Assembly (NCBI GenBank): GCA_028699065.1
Contig: JAQVVH010000001.1
Location: 1,172,394-1,236,393 of the forward strand
DNA length: 64,000 nucleotides
Origin: Gallionella sp.
Lineage (GTDB): Bacteria > Pseudomonadota > Gammaproteobacteria > Burkholderiales > Gallionellaceae
Direction: 5' to 3'
The translations under genes and the position numbers were made by a program. The notes under the pieces are model-generated. The model had not been told where the DNA came from, searched no databases, and saw only the letters and a program-made list of their open reading frames with translations. Below are positions 1-11,723 of this stretch, piece after piece (position 1 is the first letter of the stretch; every line of letters begins with the position of its first letter).

Positions 1-284
1 AAATTGGCGATTTTGACCTTGACATCAGGCAATCGCATCAGTTTGTCCGTGTAATCGCAGGCAGACGAGTGGAGGTCAAATTGCTGACGCATTAACGATA
101 TCAATTCACCATGCCCCGAGCCTATATCCAGATGCTCACAGGGGAATTTTGAATGCAATTTGGAGATCATCCGGATCGCTGCGGTGTGAATTGAATAAGT
201 GCTAAGGCCCATGGTTTTGTCTGGCAAGTTGATCTCGATTTCTGCCGTGGAGTTTATCGTACTCGGTGTTTGAAGTGGGTGCAT
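1..284 (-). CDS. SAM-dependent methyltransferase, N-terminal part (cut by window edge)
   Basis: The minus strand is open from an ATG at 282-284 to the left edge, giving 94 residues without a stop. Residues 52-61 read LDIGSGHGEL, a good class I methyltransferase motif I (SAM-binding glycine loop), followed by an acidic post-I position in ACDYTD (75-80). The substrate cannot be told. The upstream 26 nt before the zinc-ribbon gene have only a weak ribosome binding site, so a start at the internal Met25 is possible. The protein continues outside the window. Confidence 0.7.
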   Translation of the reverse strand, partial: MHPLQTPSTINSTAEIEINLPDKTMGLSTYSIHTAAIRMISKLHSKFPCEHLDIGSGHGELISLMRQQFDLHSSACDYTDKLMRLPDVKVKIAN

Positions 285-310
285 TCTGCTGCTGGAGCCG
301 ATAGTTAGGG

Positions 311-1105
311 CTATTGCGGGTAAAACAGGAACAGACGATAACCGGCGGGATTCAGGTCGGCGACATCCAGATTTAGCGCGATTTCGAGTTCGCGCCGGGC
401 CGCAAGGCCGGTCTCGGCCGGTCGGCTGGCGGGCAGATAATCCTGCGGTCGCAGGATGCGCCGGGCCAGCGGTCGGTCATCCATGTCGTTCAGGCTGAGT
501 TCGAGTTCCGGGTAGGCTTGTGCATACGGTGCATGGTTGCGCAGCAGGGCGTGCAGCGTGATGAGCCGGGCTGCGTCCGGGTGCGCTTCCAGACTGGAGG
601 ATTCGATGCCGATCTGTTCGCTGTCGCGCGGCAGGGAAACTTCGCAATTCAGCGCGATGCATGCGCGGACTAGCAGCGGTTTGAGACCGGGCAATTGCGC
701 GGCGAGATCAACCCGGAAGAAGTAGGTACCTTGTAATAGCAGAACGACCAGCAGGGCGGCGTTAGCGAGTGCCCAGGGCCATCGGCGCGGTAAGGTGATC
801 GTGACGGGTTCGTCGTTGGTGAGCAGCTTGATTTGTTCGGCGAGTGTCTGCGGTGCGACCGGTTCAGCGTGTTCGATCGGTTCAGTGGCCATGACTTCAT
901 CGACCGACGCATCAGGAATGGGTAGGTCGAGCTGCGGATCGGGTTCGTCGGCAATGAAATCCGCGCGGGCGTCAAAGGCTTGCAGGCAGTGGCCGCATCG
1001 GACCATCCCTTCGTGTGCCTCCAGCTGTTCTTCCGCCACGCGGAAGCGGGTCATGCAATGCGGACAAAGTGTCGTGCCGCTCACCGGCGCACTCCGGAAA
1101 GACAT
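311..1105 (-). CDS. MJ0042-type zinc-ribbon, DUF3426 membrane protein
   Basis: A 264-residue protein with an N-terminal zinc ribbon (CPHC at 14-17, CGHC at 37-40), an acidic linker, one transmembrane segment (about 111-130) and a C-terminal DUF3426 domain. The chosen ATG (1103-1105) puts the ribbon at the N-terminus, as in the family; a longer reading from 1147 would overlap prmA more. It overlaps the prmA stop by 25 nt, and this pairing with prmA is common in betaproteobacteria. The function is not known; the topology suggests a cytoplasmic metal-binding head and a periplasmic tail. Confidence 0.85.
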   Translation of the reverse strand: MSFRSAPVSGTTLCPHCMTRFRVAEEQLEAHEGMVRCGHCLQAFDARADFIADEPDPQLDLPIPDASVDEVMATEPIEHAEPVAPQTLAEQIKLLTNDEPVTITLPRRWPWALANAALLVVLLLQGTYFFRVDLAAQLPGLKPLLVRACIALNCEVSLPRDSEQIGIESSSLEAHPDAARLITLHALLRNHAPYAQAYPELELSLNDMDDRPLARRILRPQDYLPASRPAETGLAARRELEIALNLDVADLNPAGYRLFLFYPQ

Positions 1106-1974
1106 GTCCAGCCGTCTTCGAAGACCGGCGGATTCAGTGTGAACCACTGCGCGTAAATGCCCATAACTTCCTGCGCCTGACTGTCGAGAATGCCGGAAAG
1201 TACGATGCGCCCGCCGGTTTTGGTGGCGTGAGCCAGGAGCGGGGCCAACAGCCGCAGCGGGTTGGTCAGGATGTTGGCGACGACCACGTCATATTGCGCG
1301 CTCGGGGCATTGTCCGGCAGGAAGAACCGGGCCTGCGGCACGCCGTTGGCGGTCGCATTGTCGCGGCTGGCGATGATGGCCTGCGGGTCGACATCCACGC
1401 CCTCAGCGCTGGTGGCGCCGAGTTTGAGTGCCGCAATCGCGAGAATGCCGGAGCCGCATCCATAGTCGAGCACACTTTCGCCGCCTTGCAAATGGCTGTC
1501 CAGCCAGCGCAGGCACAGGCGTGTTGTCGGATGGCTGCCGGTGCCAAAGGCCAGCCCGGGATCGAGCGCGATGTTGATCGCATCCGGATTGCTGGGCGTG
1601 TGCCAGGTCGGCACGATCCAGAGTCGTTCAGAGATAGGAATAGGATCGAATTGAGATTGGGTTAAACGCACCCAGTCATGGTCGTCCAGCGGTTCCACGC
1701 GATATTGGGGCGGCTGCGCCAGCCCGATCTGTTGCGCGGCTGCCGCAAGGATGGTGGCAACATCGGTGTCCGGTTCGAACAGTGCACTGATCCGGTTGTG
1801 CTGCCAGACGCCGGGTGGTGGTTCGCCCGGCTCCCCGAAGATCGCCTGTTCGTCGGGCGTGTCAGCATCGGCATCCAATAAATCAACCGACAAGGCGCCG
1901 AGTTCCAGCAGGGCTTCGCTCAGCGCCTCGGCATGTTGGGCATCCGTGTCGGCGGTGAGCGTGAGCCAGGACAT
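1081..1974 (-). CDS. prmA: Ribosomal protein L11 methyltransferase
   Basis: PrmA of 297 residues, which trimethylates ribosomal protein L11 using SAM. The N-terminal substrate-recognition domain is followed by a Rossmann methyltransferase domain with VLDYGCGSGILAIAALKLGA as motif I and the VVANILTNPL stretch typical of PrmA. Its ATG shares one base with the accC stop (TAATG arrangement at 1972-1976), so translation is probably coupled. It is the fourth gene of the aroQ-accB-accC-prmA run. Confidence 0.97.
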   Translation of the reverse strand: MSWLTLTADTDAQHAEALSEALLELGALSVDLLDADADTPDEQAIFGEPGEPPPGVWQHNRISALFEPDTDVATILAAAAQQIGLAQPPQYRVEPLDDHDWVRLTQSQFDPIPISERLWIVPTWHTPSNPDAINIALDPGLAFGTGSHPTTRLCLRWLDSHLQGGESVLDYGCGSGILAIAALKLGATSAEGVDVDPQAIIASRDNATANGVPQARFFLPDNAPSAQYDVVVANILTNPLRLLAPLLAHATKTGGRIVLSGILDSQAQEVMGIYAQWFTLNPPVFEDGWTCLSGVRR

Positions 1975-3329
1975 TATTTGTCCTTATGCAGTTTGGAGAG
2001 GCGCTCTTCCAGATAGTGGATGTTGGTTCCGCCGCGGATGAAAGCGGCGTCCTGCATCAGCTCGCGATGCAGGGCAATATTGGTGTCAATGCCTTCCACC
2101 GCCATTTCGGAAAGTGCGGTGCGCATCCGCGCCATGGCTTGCTCGCGGGTGTCGCCGTAGGCAATGAGTTTGCCGATCATCGAATCGTAATGCGGCGGCA
2201 CGAAGTAGTTCGTGTATACGTGCGAGTCGACGCGAATACCGGGGCCGCCGGGCACGTGCCAGGAAGTAATGCGTCCCGGCGACGGAATGAATTTGTAGGG
2301 ATGCTCGGCGTTGATGCGGCATTCAATGGCATGCCCACGGAATTGGATGTCCCGTTGGCGGAACGGCAATCTTTCGCCGGCCGCGATGCGGATCTGTTGC
2401 TGCACAATGTCGATGCCGGTAATCATTTCCGAGACTGGATGTTCGACTTGTACGCGGGTGTTCATTTCGATGAAATAGAACTCGCCGTTCTCGTACAGAA
2501 ACTCGAACGTTCCGGCGCCGCGATAGCCAATCTTGCGGCAGGCGTCGGCACAGCGTTCGCCGATCTTGTTGCGCAGGCGCGGATTCAGCAGAGGCGCCGG
2601 CGCTTCTTCAATAATTTTCTGGTGGCGGCGCTGCATCGAGCAGTCGCGTTCGCCCAGGTACACGGCGTTGCCGTGCTGGTCAGCCAGCACCTGAATTTCA
2701 ATATGGCGCGGGTTTTCCAGAAACTTCTCCATGTAGACCATGGGATTGTTGAAGGCTGCCTGCGCTTCGGTGCGTGTCATGGTGACCGCGTTCAGCAGGG
2801 CCGCTTCGGTATGCACGACGCGCATGCCGCGCCCGCCACCGCCGCCCGCCGCTTTGATGATGACCGGATAACCGATGCTGCGCGCGATCTTGATGATCTC
2901 CTTCGGGTCTTCCGGGAGGGCGCCTTCGACACCGGGTACGCAGGGCACGCCCGCCTTTTTCATCGCCGATTTTGCCGAAACCTTGTCGCCCATCAGACGA
3001 ATTGTGTCGGCGCGCGGGCCGATGAAAACAAAGCCGCACTTTTCAACACGCTCGGAAAAGTCCGCGTTCTCGGAAAGGAATCCGTAGCCGGGATGGATGG
3101 CCTGTGCATCGGTGACTTCGGCGGCGCTGATGATGGCCGGCACGCTCAGATAGCTTTGGTTGGAAGGTGCGGGGCCGATACAGACCGACTCGTCGGCCAG
3201 CTTGACGTATTTGGCATCGGCATCCGCTTCGGAGTGCACGACAACGGTTTTAATTCCGAGCTCGCGGCAGGCGCGCTGGATGCGCAGGGCAATTTCCCCG
3301 CGATTGGCAATAAGAATCTTTTCAAACAT
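1974..3329 (-). CDS. accC: Acetyl-CoA carboxylase, biotin carboxylase subunit
   Basis: Biotin carboxylase (451 residues), the ATP-grasp subunit that carboxylates biotin on AccB in the first step of fatty acid synthesis. It starts [17 protein letters not shown] as the family does, carries the glycine-rich ATP loop [11 protein letters not shown] and the active-site stretch [14 protein letters not shown]. The start at 3329 has a good ribosome binding site (GGAGAC, 8 nt upstream); an in-frame ATG 18 codons further up does not match the family. It lies 59 nt after accB. Confidence 0.98.
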   Translation of the reverse strand: MFEKILIANRGEIALRIQRACRELGIKTVVVHSEADADAKYVKLADESVCIGPAPSNQSYLSVPAIISAAEVTDAQAIHPGYGFLSENADFSERVEKCGFVFIGPRADTIRLMGDKVSAKSAMKKAGVPCVPGVEGALPEDPKEIIKIARSIGYPVIIKAAGGGGGRGMRVVHTEAALLNAVTMTRTEAQAAFNNPMVYMEKFLENPRHIEIQVLADQHGNAVYLGERDCSMQRRHQKIIEEAPAPLLNPRLRNKIGERCADACRKIGYRGAGTFEFLYENGEFYFIEMNTRVQVEHPVSEMITGIDIVQQQIRIAAGERLPFRQRDIQFRGHAIECRINAEHPYKFIPSPGRITSWHVPGGPGIRVDSHVYTNYFVPPHYDSMIGKLIAYGDTREQAMARMRTALSEMAVEGIDTNIALHRELMQDAAFIRGGTNIHYLEERLSKLHKDK

Positions 3330-3388
3330 GGTGGAAGTCTCCGGCGGGCTGTCGGCGCGCGGTTTGCGCTCGAACATGGGCATGATGA

Positions 3389-3841
3389 TTAACCGATGAC
3401 GAACAACGGTTGGCCGAATTCCACGGGCTGGCCATTCTCGACAAGAATGGCCTTGATGACGCCACCCTGATCCGCATCGATTTCGTTCAGCAGCTTCATG
3501 GCTTCAATGATGCATAGCGTGTCGCCGCTGTTGACGTTTTGGCCGACATCCACAAACGCCTTGGCGCCCGGAGATGCTGCACGGTAGAACGTGCCAACCA
3601 TGGGGGATTTGACGATATGGCCCTCGGGCGCGGCGGGTTCTGCAGCTGGGGCTGCAGCAACAGGTGCCGCAGCAACAGGCGCCGCGGCTACCAGCGCTTG
3701 TGCAACGGGGGCAACCAGCTGCTGGCTGGCGGCGACAGTGCGGGTGATGCGCACGCGCTCTTCACCCTCGCTGATTTCCAGTTCGGCGATGCCAGAGCCT
3801 TCGACCAATTCAATCAGTGTTTTGAGTTTGCGTAAGTCCAT
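3389..3841 (-). CDS. accB: Acetyl-CoA carboxylase, biotin carboxyl carrier protein
   Basis: BCCP of 150 residues. The biotinylation site is Lys116 in EAMKLLNEI; the residue after MK is Leu rather than the common Met. An N-terminal helix is joined to the biotinyl domain by an Ala/Pro linker (about 42-73) that contains three VAAAP repeats, a usual flexible linker. The ribosome binding site GGGAGAA precedes the ATG at 3839-3841. It sits directly ahead of accC and 20 nt after aroQ. Confidence 0.97.
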   Translation of the reverse strand: MDLRKLKTLIELVEGSGIAELEISEGEERVRITRTVAASQQLVAPVAQALVAAAPVAAAPVAAAPAAEPAAPEGHIVKSPMVGTFYRAASPGAKAFVDVGQNVNSGDTLCIIEAMKLLNEIDADQGGVIKAILVENGQPVEFGQPLFVIG

Positions 3842-3861
3842 AGTGTTCTCCCGGTGAGATT

Positions 3862-4299
3862 TTAGTTGGGGTAATTCAGTGCGTGACGCACTGCAAATTC
3901 GTAGCCTGCCGCACCCAGGCCGCTGATGACGCCAACGGCGAGATCGGAAAAATAGGATTCCCGGCGGAACGCCTCGCGTGCATGGACATTGGACAGGTGC
4001 ACTTCAATAAAGGGGATGGCAACGCCCGCCAGCGCATCGCGCAAGGCTACACTGGTGTGGGTAAACGCGGCCGGATTGATGACGATGAACTCAACACCCT
4101 CTGTCTGCGCCTGATGAACCCGTTCGACGAGTGCGGCTTCGGCATTGCTTTGGAAATATTCGAGTTTTGCGTTGTTCTTCGCGGCTAAATCGACCAATTT
4201 GGCATTAATTTCTGCCAACGTGACGCGACCGTAAACCGTCGGCTCGCGTGTGCCGAGCAGATTCAGGTTGGGGCCGTGCAGGACGAGAATATTTTTCAT
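3862..4299 (-). CDS. aroQ: Type II 3-dehydroquinate dehydratase
   Basis: A 145-residue type II dehydroquinase, which removes water from 3-dehydroquinate in the shikimate pathway. It opens with [20 protein letters not shown] and has the family blocks [12 protein letters not shown] and [15 protein letters not shown] with the catalytic His. The ATG at 4297-4299 is chosen because it begins the conserved core; 8 extra in-frame codons lie upstream. It is the first gene of the aroQ-accBC-prmA run, as in many proteobacteria. Confidence 0.97.
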   Translation of the reverse strand: MKNILVLHGPNLNLLGTREPTVYGRVTLAEINAKLVDLAAKNNAKLEYFQSNAEAALVERVHQAQTEGVEFIVINPAAFTHTSVALRDALAGVAIPFIEVHLSNVHAREAFRRESYFSDLAVGVISGLGAAGYEFAVRHALNYPN

Positions 4300-4414
4300 G
4301 GCAGGCAGTTTGCCGCAAATCACCTATGTTTGTCTATTATTTCACTGAAATTGTCGGGAATTATGCTCAAGGGCTGCAGCTTGTTCGGTCCGGGGCGGTA
4401 TGTGCCTCACTGGG

Positions 4415-6208
4415 CTAGATACCTGCTGCTTTCAGGGAGGCAAGAAAATCATCGGCATTCTGGTACCCGGTGACCCGATGGTCGGTTAATTCCTGCCCCT
4501 GCGTATTAAAAAATAGGGTTGCCGGAGGACCGAATAGTCCGTAGCGCTGCAATAACACCTTGTCATCGGTGTTGTTTTCGGTGACATCGGCTTGCAGCAA
4601 CAGGCTGCGGGAGAGTTTTGCCTGAACCGCCGGGTCGCTAAAAGTAAAGCGTTCCATTTCCTTGCAGGAGGTACACCAGTCCGCGTAAAAATCCAGCATG
4701 ACGGTTTTGCCCTCGGCTCCGGCCAGTCGCGCATCCAGTTCGGCGATGCTGCGCACACGCTCGAAAGGCAGGCTGTGGGTAGTCGCGGCGACCGCAGGTC
4801 GGTCGGTCAGTTCGCCGAGCGGACGCAGGATGTCGCGGGCGCCGGAGAGTCCGCCAATGAGATAGGCTACACCGAGCAGTAGCAGCAGGATCGCCAGCCC
4901 TTTGCTTAGTTTGTGACGCGGATGGGCGTTGTGGGGCAGGGGATCCAGCGCGCGCAAATAAATCCCCGAGAAAATCAGTAACGCGGCCCAGAGCAGCATC
5001 TGCACGCTGAGCGGAATGATCGGGTTGATGATCCAGATCGCCAGGGCCAGCATCATTACGCCGAAGAAACGCTTGACGGCTTCCATCCAGGGGCCGGCCT
5101 TGGGCAGCAGCACGCCCGCCGAACTGCCGATCAGCAACAGCGGCGCACCCATGCCCAGCGCTAGCGCAAAAAGCGCTGAGCCGCCCAGCACCGCATCGTG
5201 CGTCTGGCCGATGTAGAGCAGCGCGCCGGCCAGGGGGGCCGCGACGCAAGGGCCCATGATCAGGGCCGAGAGCGCGCCCATTGCGAAAACTCCCGAGAGA
5301 TGGCCGCCATGCAATTTGTTGCTGGTGGTCGTGAGCCGGCTTTGCAGCGCGTTAGGCAGTTGCAGTTCGTAGAGCCCGAACATGGACAGGGAAAGCAGGA
5401 CAAACAGACCGGCAAAGCTGCCCAGTACCCAGGGCGTTTGCAGCGCGTTTGAAATCAGACTGCCGGAAAATCCAGCCGCGACCCCAGCCGCTGCGTACGT
5501 GAGTGCCATGCCGAGCACATAAGCAAGCGACAGCAAAAAAGCGCGGCCGTGGGTGATCGTGTGGCCGTGCCCGACGATGATGCCTGACAGAATCGGGATC
5601 ATCGGGAACACGCAAGGGGTCAAGGCCAGCAGCAGACCGGCGCCAAAGAAGAACGAAAGAATCAGCCAGAAGCTGCCTTCGCGAAACAGGCCGGCGATGC
5701 GGGTGTTGTCATTTTCGGGAATGGCAACCCGGCTTGGGGCGGCCGCTGGCGCATTGCCAAGGCTGGGCGCCAGATTCAGCGTCAGGGTCTTGTCGATCGG
5801 GGGGTAGCAAAGCCCGCCCTCGCTACAACCTTGATAGCGCGCTTTCAGCACCAGCGGTTCGCCGGGCGTGATGTCGGCGAACCGCAATTCGGCCTGAAAG
5901 GATTGATGGTAAACCTCGGTCGGCCCGAAGTTCGGGTCGTCCTTGATTTCGCCCGGCGGAAGTTTGACTTCAGTAATGCGGCCGATTGTTCCTTCTGCCA
6001 GCTGGAAATGAGTTTTGTCGCGATACAGGTAATAACCCGGAGTAATGCGGAAACTGGCTTGCAGTGTCTGGCTATCCCGCACCCGCACCTGCAGTTCAAA
6101 CGCCTGGTCGGGCGGCAGAAACGCGGCCTGTTTGCCGCCGATGTCGTCAAGCAATCCGGCCTGCACGGGGGAGGCCATTAGCAGGAAAAAAGCAAAGATA
6201 AGTCTCAT
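4415..6208 (-). CDS. dsbD: Thiol:disulfide interchange protein DsbD
   Basis: DsbD (597 residues) carries electrons from cytoplasmic thioredoxin to periplasmic isomerases and cytochrome c maturation. In order: a signal peptide (about 1-17, ending PVQA), a periplasmic alpha domain with the cysteine pair in GCSEGGLCYPP, an eight-helix membrane part with the redox cysteines in LTPCVFPMIP and IMGPCVAAPL, and a C-terminal thioredoxin-like domain with WCTSCKEME. All redox cysteines are present. The start overlaps the cutA stop as ATGA. Confidence 0.97.
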   Translation of the reverse strand: MRLIFAFFLLMASPVQAGLLDDIGGKQAAFLPPDQAFELQVRVRDSQTLQASFRITPGYYLYRDKTHFQLAEGTIGRITEVKLPPGEIKDDPNFGPTEVYHQSFQAELRFADITPGEPLVLKARYQGCSEGGLCYPPIDKTLTLNLAPSLGNAPAAAPSRVAIPENDNTRIAGLFREGSFWLILSFFFGAGLLLALTPCVFPMIPILSGIIVGHGHTITHGRAFLLSLAYVLGMALTYAAAGVAAGFSGSLISNALQTPWVLGSFAGLFVLLSLSMFGLYELQLPNALQSRLTTTSNKLHGGHLSGVFAMGALSALIMGPCVAAPLAGALLYIGQTHDAVLGGSALFALALGMGAPLLLIGSSAGVLLPKAGPWMEAVKRFFGVMMLALAIWIINPIIPLSVQMLLWAALLIFSGIYLRALDPLPHNAHPRHKLSKGLAILLLLLGVAYLIGGLSGARDILRPLGELTDRPAVAATTHSLPFERVRSIAELDARLAGAEGKTVMLDFYADWCTSCKEMERFTFSDPAVQAKLSRSLLLQADVTENNTDDKVLLQRYGLFGPPATLFFNTQGQELTDHRVTGYQNADDFLASLKAAGI

Positions 6209-6534
6209 GGGACGCTATTCTCCGATTCTTGCCGAACCCAGTCCAGATAAGCGGGCAATCCTGCAGTGAGAGGGACGGCCACGATGTCCGGAAGTTCATA
6301 AGGATGGGTATCGCGAATGAGTTGTTCCAGTGCCGGGTAGGTTGCCTGCGTGGTTTTGATCAGCAGCGGCACTTCGCTGGCGGTCTCAATCCGGCCTTGC
6401 CAGCGATAAGTCGAAGTGCACGGCGCAAGCCGGTTGACGCAGGCTGCCGCGCGTTGGGCAATGATTTTTTCGGCAAGCTGCCCGGCCGAGGTTTCATCCG
6501 GAAGATGGGTGATCACCAGCAGCACGTCAGTCAT
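6205..6534 (-). CDS. cutA: Divalent-cation tolerance protein CutA
   Basis: A 109-residue CutA1-family protein, a small trimeric cytoplasmic protein linked to copper and divalent-metal tolerance. It has the family pattern LVITHLPDE at the start, AACVNRLAPCTSTYRWQG in the middle, and YELPDIVAVPL near the end. It is ATGA-coupled at both ends, to holA upstream and dsbD downstream; cutA next to dsbD is a recurrent proteobacterial pair. Confidence 0.95.
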   Translation of the reverse strand: MTDVLLVITHLPDETSAGQLAEKIIAQRAAACVNRLAPCTSTYRWQGRIETASEVPLLIKTTQATYPALEQLIRDTHPYELPDIVAVPLTAGLPAYLDWVRQESENSVP

Positions 6535-7532
6535 CGTGCGAACCTTAGGCCAAATTGCAGCAGCTCATCCCAGACATCGCCGGAACGCAATCCCTTGATG
6601 GTTTTGTCTACCCGTGCGGCGTGCAGGAGGGCGCGCTCCACGATGGGCAGCCGCAAGCGGCGCGCCGCGGCCCCGATCAGCTCCTGGCGCGGCCCCCAGA
6701 CCCGGGCGTCGCGCAGGGCGTTGGCCGGCTGACTGCCGAGCTGCAGATTTCGCAGGACGCGTCCCAGCGTGCGGGCATCTTCGCTGAGCGCCCAGAGCAC
6801 CAGCGGGGTGGCCGTGCCTTCCGCGCGCAGCCCGTCGAGAATATGCGCGAAGCGGGCAGCATTGCCGCCCAGCATGGCTTCTGACAGTTTGAAGATGTCA
6901 TAGCGGGCAACATCCATGACGGCATCCTTGACCTGCTCGAACGATAGTTCGCCCGCCGGATACAGCAGCGCCAGCTTGCGGATTTCCTGGAAGGCGGCGA
7001 GCAGATTGCCCTCGCAGCGATCGGCCAGAAATTCGAGTGTGTCGGGCGTGGCAGATTGCGCTTGCCGCTGTAACCTGCCGGAAATCCACCGCGGCAGGGC
7101 GTTGCGCGGCACATCATCCGCCGTGATGACCACACCCTCGCGCGCCAGTGCGGTGAACCACTGGCTTTTTTGTGCGGTGCGATCCAGCTTGGGCAGCGTC
7201 ACGATGGTCAACACGTCGACCGGCAGGCGGGCCGCATAATCCTGCAAGGCCTGGCTGCCGTCCGTGCCGGGTTTGCCGGAGGGAATGCGCAAATCGATAA
7301 TTCTGCGAGAGGCGAACAGCGAAAGACTTTGCGCCGCTTCACGCAGGGCTTCCCATTTGAAATGCTGTTCCGCAACAAAAACCTCGCGCTCGCTGTAACC
7401 GGCTTCGCGCGCTGCACTGCGCAGCATATCGGCGGCTTCGATGGCCAGCAGTGGTGCGTCACCGTGGATCACATACAACGGCTTGAGTGCCGAGCCGAGA
7501 TGACGGGACAAGTCTTCGCTGGAAATTTGCAC
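6531..7532 (-). CDS. holA: DNA polymerase III delta subunit
   Basis: HolA (333 residues), the clamp-loader subunit that opens the beta sliding clamp. It begins MQISSEDLSRHL and carries the typical LYVIHGDAPLLAIEAAD block, the LPKLDRTAQKSQWF segment and a helical collar domain at the C-terminus. It follows lptE by 5 nt and overlaps cutA by 4 nt. The leuS-lptE-holA order is conserved across beta- and gammaproteobacteria. Confidence 0.96.
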   Translation of the reverse strand: MQISSEDLSRHLGSALKPLYVIHGDAPLLAIEAADMLRSAAREAGYSEREVFVAEQHFKWEALREAAQSLSLFASRRIIDLRIPSGKPGTDGSQALQDYAARLPVDVLTIVTLPKLDRTAQKSQWFTALAREGVVITADDVPRNALPRWISGRLQRQAQSATPDTLEFLADRCEGNLLAAFQEIRKLALLYPAGELSFEQVKDAVMDVARYDIFKLSEAMLGGNAARFAHILDGLRAEGTATPLVLWALSEDARTLGRVLRNLQLGSQPANALRDARVWGPRQELIGAAARRLRLPIVERALLHAARVDKTIKGLRSGDVWDELLQFGLRFAR

Positions 7533-7537
7533 GTTGC

Positions 7538-8023
7538 TTATTCCACGGGCAACGGCTTCGCCCGGCTCAGGCGGCGGATGATTTGCTGCACCATGTCGTC
7601 GCGCATGCTTTGCACCAGCATGGCTTCCTCCTGCTGCTTCGCCAGAATTTGAGTGTCATCGTAGTTGTAGTTGCGGCGGATCACCATCTCTTCCGCAGGA
7701 ATCCAGTCGTGGGCCTGATTGTCGTAGGCGCGCAATGAAACCTTGAAGTACAGCTGGTATTCATTCACCCGGCCGGCGCCGCTGAGCGACAGAATTTGTT
7801 TTTCCTGGGATTCCGATTCGATGTTCAGAATCACTTCGGCGTTCTCGGCTGTGTTGCTCACCGTGACATCATTGGCTTCCAGATTGCGGCGCAATTCCGA
7901 GACAAGGGGCGTGGCACTCGCAGCCTCCAAATAGATGCTTTGGAACGGCATGCCCGCATGACCGCGCAGCTGGAATCCGCAGGCACTCAGCAGCAGGGTG
8001 AGTAACAGGGCGAGCAGGCGCAA
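7538..8023 (-). CDS. lptE: LPS-assembly lipoprotein LptE
   Basis: A 161-residue outer-membrane lipoprotein that plugs LptD during lipopolysaccharide insertion. The signal peptide ends in the lipobox LSAC, with lipidated Cys15, followed by GFQLRG as in LptE/RlpB. Nine nt separate it from leuS upstream and 5 nt from holA downstream. Confidence 0.95.
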   Translation of the reverse strand: MRLLALLLTLLLSACGFQLRGHAGMPFQSIYLEAASATPLVSELRRNLEANDVTVSNTAENAEVILNIESESQEKQILSLSGAGRVNEYQLYFKVSLRAYDNQAHDWIPAEEMVIRRNYNYDDTQILAKQQEEAMLVQSMRDDMVQQIIRRLSRAKPLPVE

Positions 8024-8032
8024 GGCGATCTC

Positions 8033-10648
<2,616 letters not shown>

Positions 10649-10660
10649 TCAGGAGGCGGC

Positions 10661-10666
10661 ATTATA
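10661..10666 (-). promoter_or_regulatory. Putative -10 element of the leuS operon
   Basis: A perfect TATAAT on the minus strand lies 34 nt upstream of the leuS ATG, followed by GCCGCC. No good -35 hexamer is seen at 16-18 nt. It sits back to back with the prkB promoter candidate. Confidence 0.45.
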
Positions 10667-10705
10667 GCGGCCCTCCGGCACGGATGCGCGGGAGGTGAAT
10701 TCTGG

Positions 10706-10711
10706 TATAGA
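10706..10711 (+). promoter_or_regulatory. Putative extended -10 element of prkB
   Basis: TATAGA preceded by TGG (a TGn extended -10) lies 46 nt before the prkB start and is followed by AATCCCC. There is no clear -35 box, in keeping with an extended -10 promoter. CbbR-type half-sites (T-N11-A) were not tested rigorously. Confidence 0.4.
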
Positions 10712-10757
10712 ATCCCCTTCCAGAATTTATCCCAATAATTGTTCAGGAGAGAGGCCC

Positions 10758-11657
10758 ATGTCCCGCAAGCACCCCGTTATTGCCGTTACTGGCTCGTCAG
10801 GCGCAGGTACGACCACCGTCAAACGCGCTTTTGAGAACATTTTCCGTCGCGAAGACATCTCGGCGGCCGTGATCGAGGGTGATAGCCTGCATAGCCTCGA
10901 TCGTATGGCGTTCCGTGCCGCCGCGGCCGAAGCCGCCAAGGCCGGCAACAATACGTTCAGCCATTTTGGTCCGGAAGCCAACCACTTCGACAAAATCGAA
11001 GAGATGTTCAAAGTGTACGGCGAAACCGGCATGTGCAAGCGCCGCTACTATGTGCACAGCGATGCCGAGGCAGTTGAGCACAACAAGCATTTCGGTCTGA
11101 CCGACCTGACGCCCGGTGTGTTTACGCCGTGGGAAGACATTGAGTCCGGTTCCGACCTGCTTTTCTACGAAGGTTTGCATGGCCTGGCCAAGGATGACAA
11201 GCAGGGCATTGATGCCGGCAAGTTTGTTGATCTGGCGATTGGTGTCGTGCCCGTGGTCAATCTGGAGTGGATCCAAAAGATTCACCGCGACAAGGCTGAG
11301 CGCGGCTATTCGGCCGAGGCAACTGTTGACACCATCATGCGTCGCATGCCGGACTACATCAAATACATCACGCCGCAGTTCACCTACACCGATATCAACT
11401 TCCAGCGTGTGGCTACTGTGGATACTTCGAACCCCTTCATCGCGCGTGACATCCCGACGCCGGACGAGAGCTTCGTGGTCATCCGTTTCCGTAATCCGAA
11501 GGGCGTGGATTTCCAGTATTACCTGTCCATGATTCCGAACTCGTTCATGTCCCGCGCCAACACCATGGTGGTGCCCGGCGGCAAGATGAGCCATGCGATG
11601 GAGATCATCCTGTCTCCGATCATGCACGACATGATCGAAAAGAAAAAACAGGGTTAA
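10758..11657 (+). CDS. prkB: Phosphoribulokinase, class I proteobacterial type
   Basis: A 299-residue kinase that makes ribulose 1,5-bisphosphate from ribulose 5-phosphate and ATP, the RuBisCO substrate. The P-loop GSSGAGTT is at 12-19; EGDSLHSLDR and LFYEGLHGLA are class I PRK blocks. The ATG at 10758 follows the ribosome binding site AGGAGAGAGG. The gene stands alone between leuS and a strong terminator. RuBisCO is not in this window; a PrkB-type paralogue also exists in some heterotrophs, so the Calvin-cycle role is likely but not proven here. Confidence 0.95.
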   Translation: MSRKHPVIAVTGSSGAGTTTVKRAFENIFRREDISAAVIEGDSLHSLDRMAFRAAAAEAAKAGNNTFSHFGPEANHFDKIEEMFKVYGETGMCKRRYYVHSDAEAVEHNKHFGLTDLTPGVFTPWEDIESGSDLLFYEGLHGLAKDDKQGIDAGKFVDLAIGVVPVVNLEWIQKIHRDKAERGYSAEATVDTIMRRMPDYIKYITPQFTYTDINFQRVATVDTSNPFIARDIPTPDESFVVIRFRNPKGVDFQYYLSMIPNSFMSRANTMVVPGGKMSHAMEIILSPIMHDMIEKKKQG

Positions 11658-11675
11658 GCTTCGGCTGGCTCACGG

Positions 11676-11712
11676 CGGGGAATCAGGCCAGTGGCTTGAT
11701 TCCCCGTTTTAT
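11676..11712 (+). terminator. Rho-independent terminator after prkB
   Basis: A perfect 10-bp stem CGGGGAATCA (11676-11685) / TGATTCCCCG (11697-11706) is followed by TTTTATTT. It isolates prkB from uvrD, whose start is only 12 nt further on. Confidence 0.85.
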
Positions 11713-11723
11713 TTCAGGATGCC

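Noticed and set aside
1986..3392. Long plus-strand open frame (468 codons) opposite accC
   Set aside because: It mirrors the biased third positions of accC; no motif, no ribosome binding site, while accC is an unambiguous full-length match.
3600..3720. VAAAP repeats in accB as a DNA repeat or expansion
   Set aside because: Ala/Pro linkers of this kind are normal in BCCP proteins.
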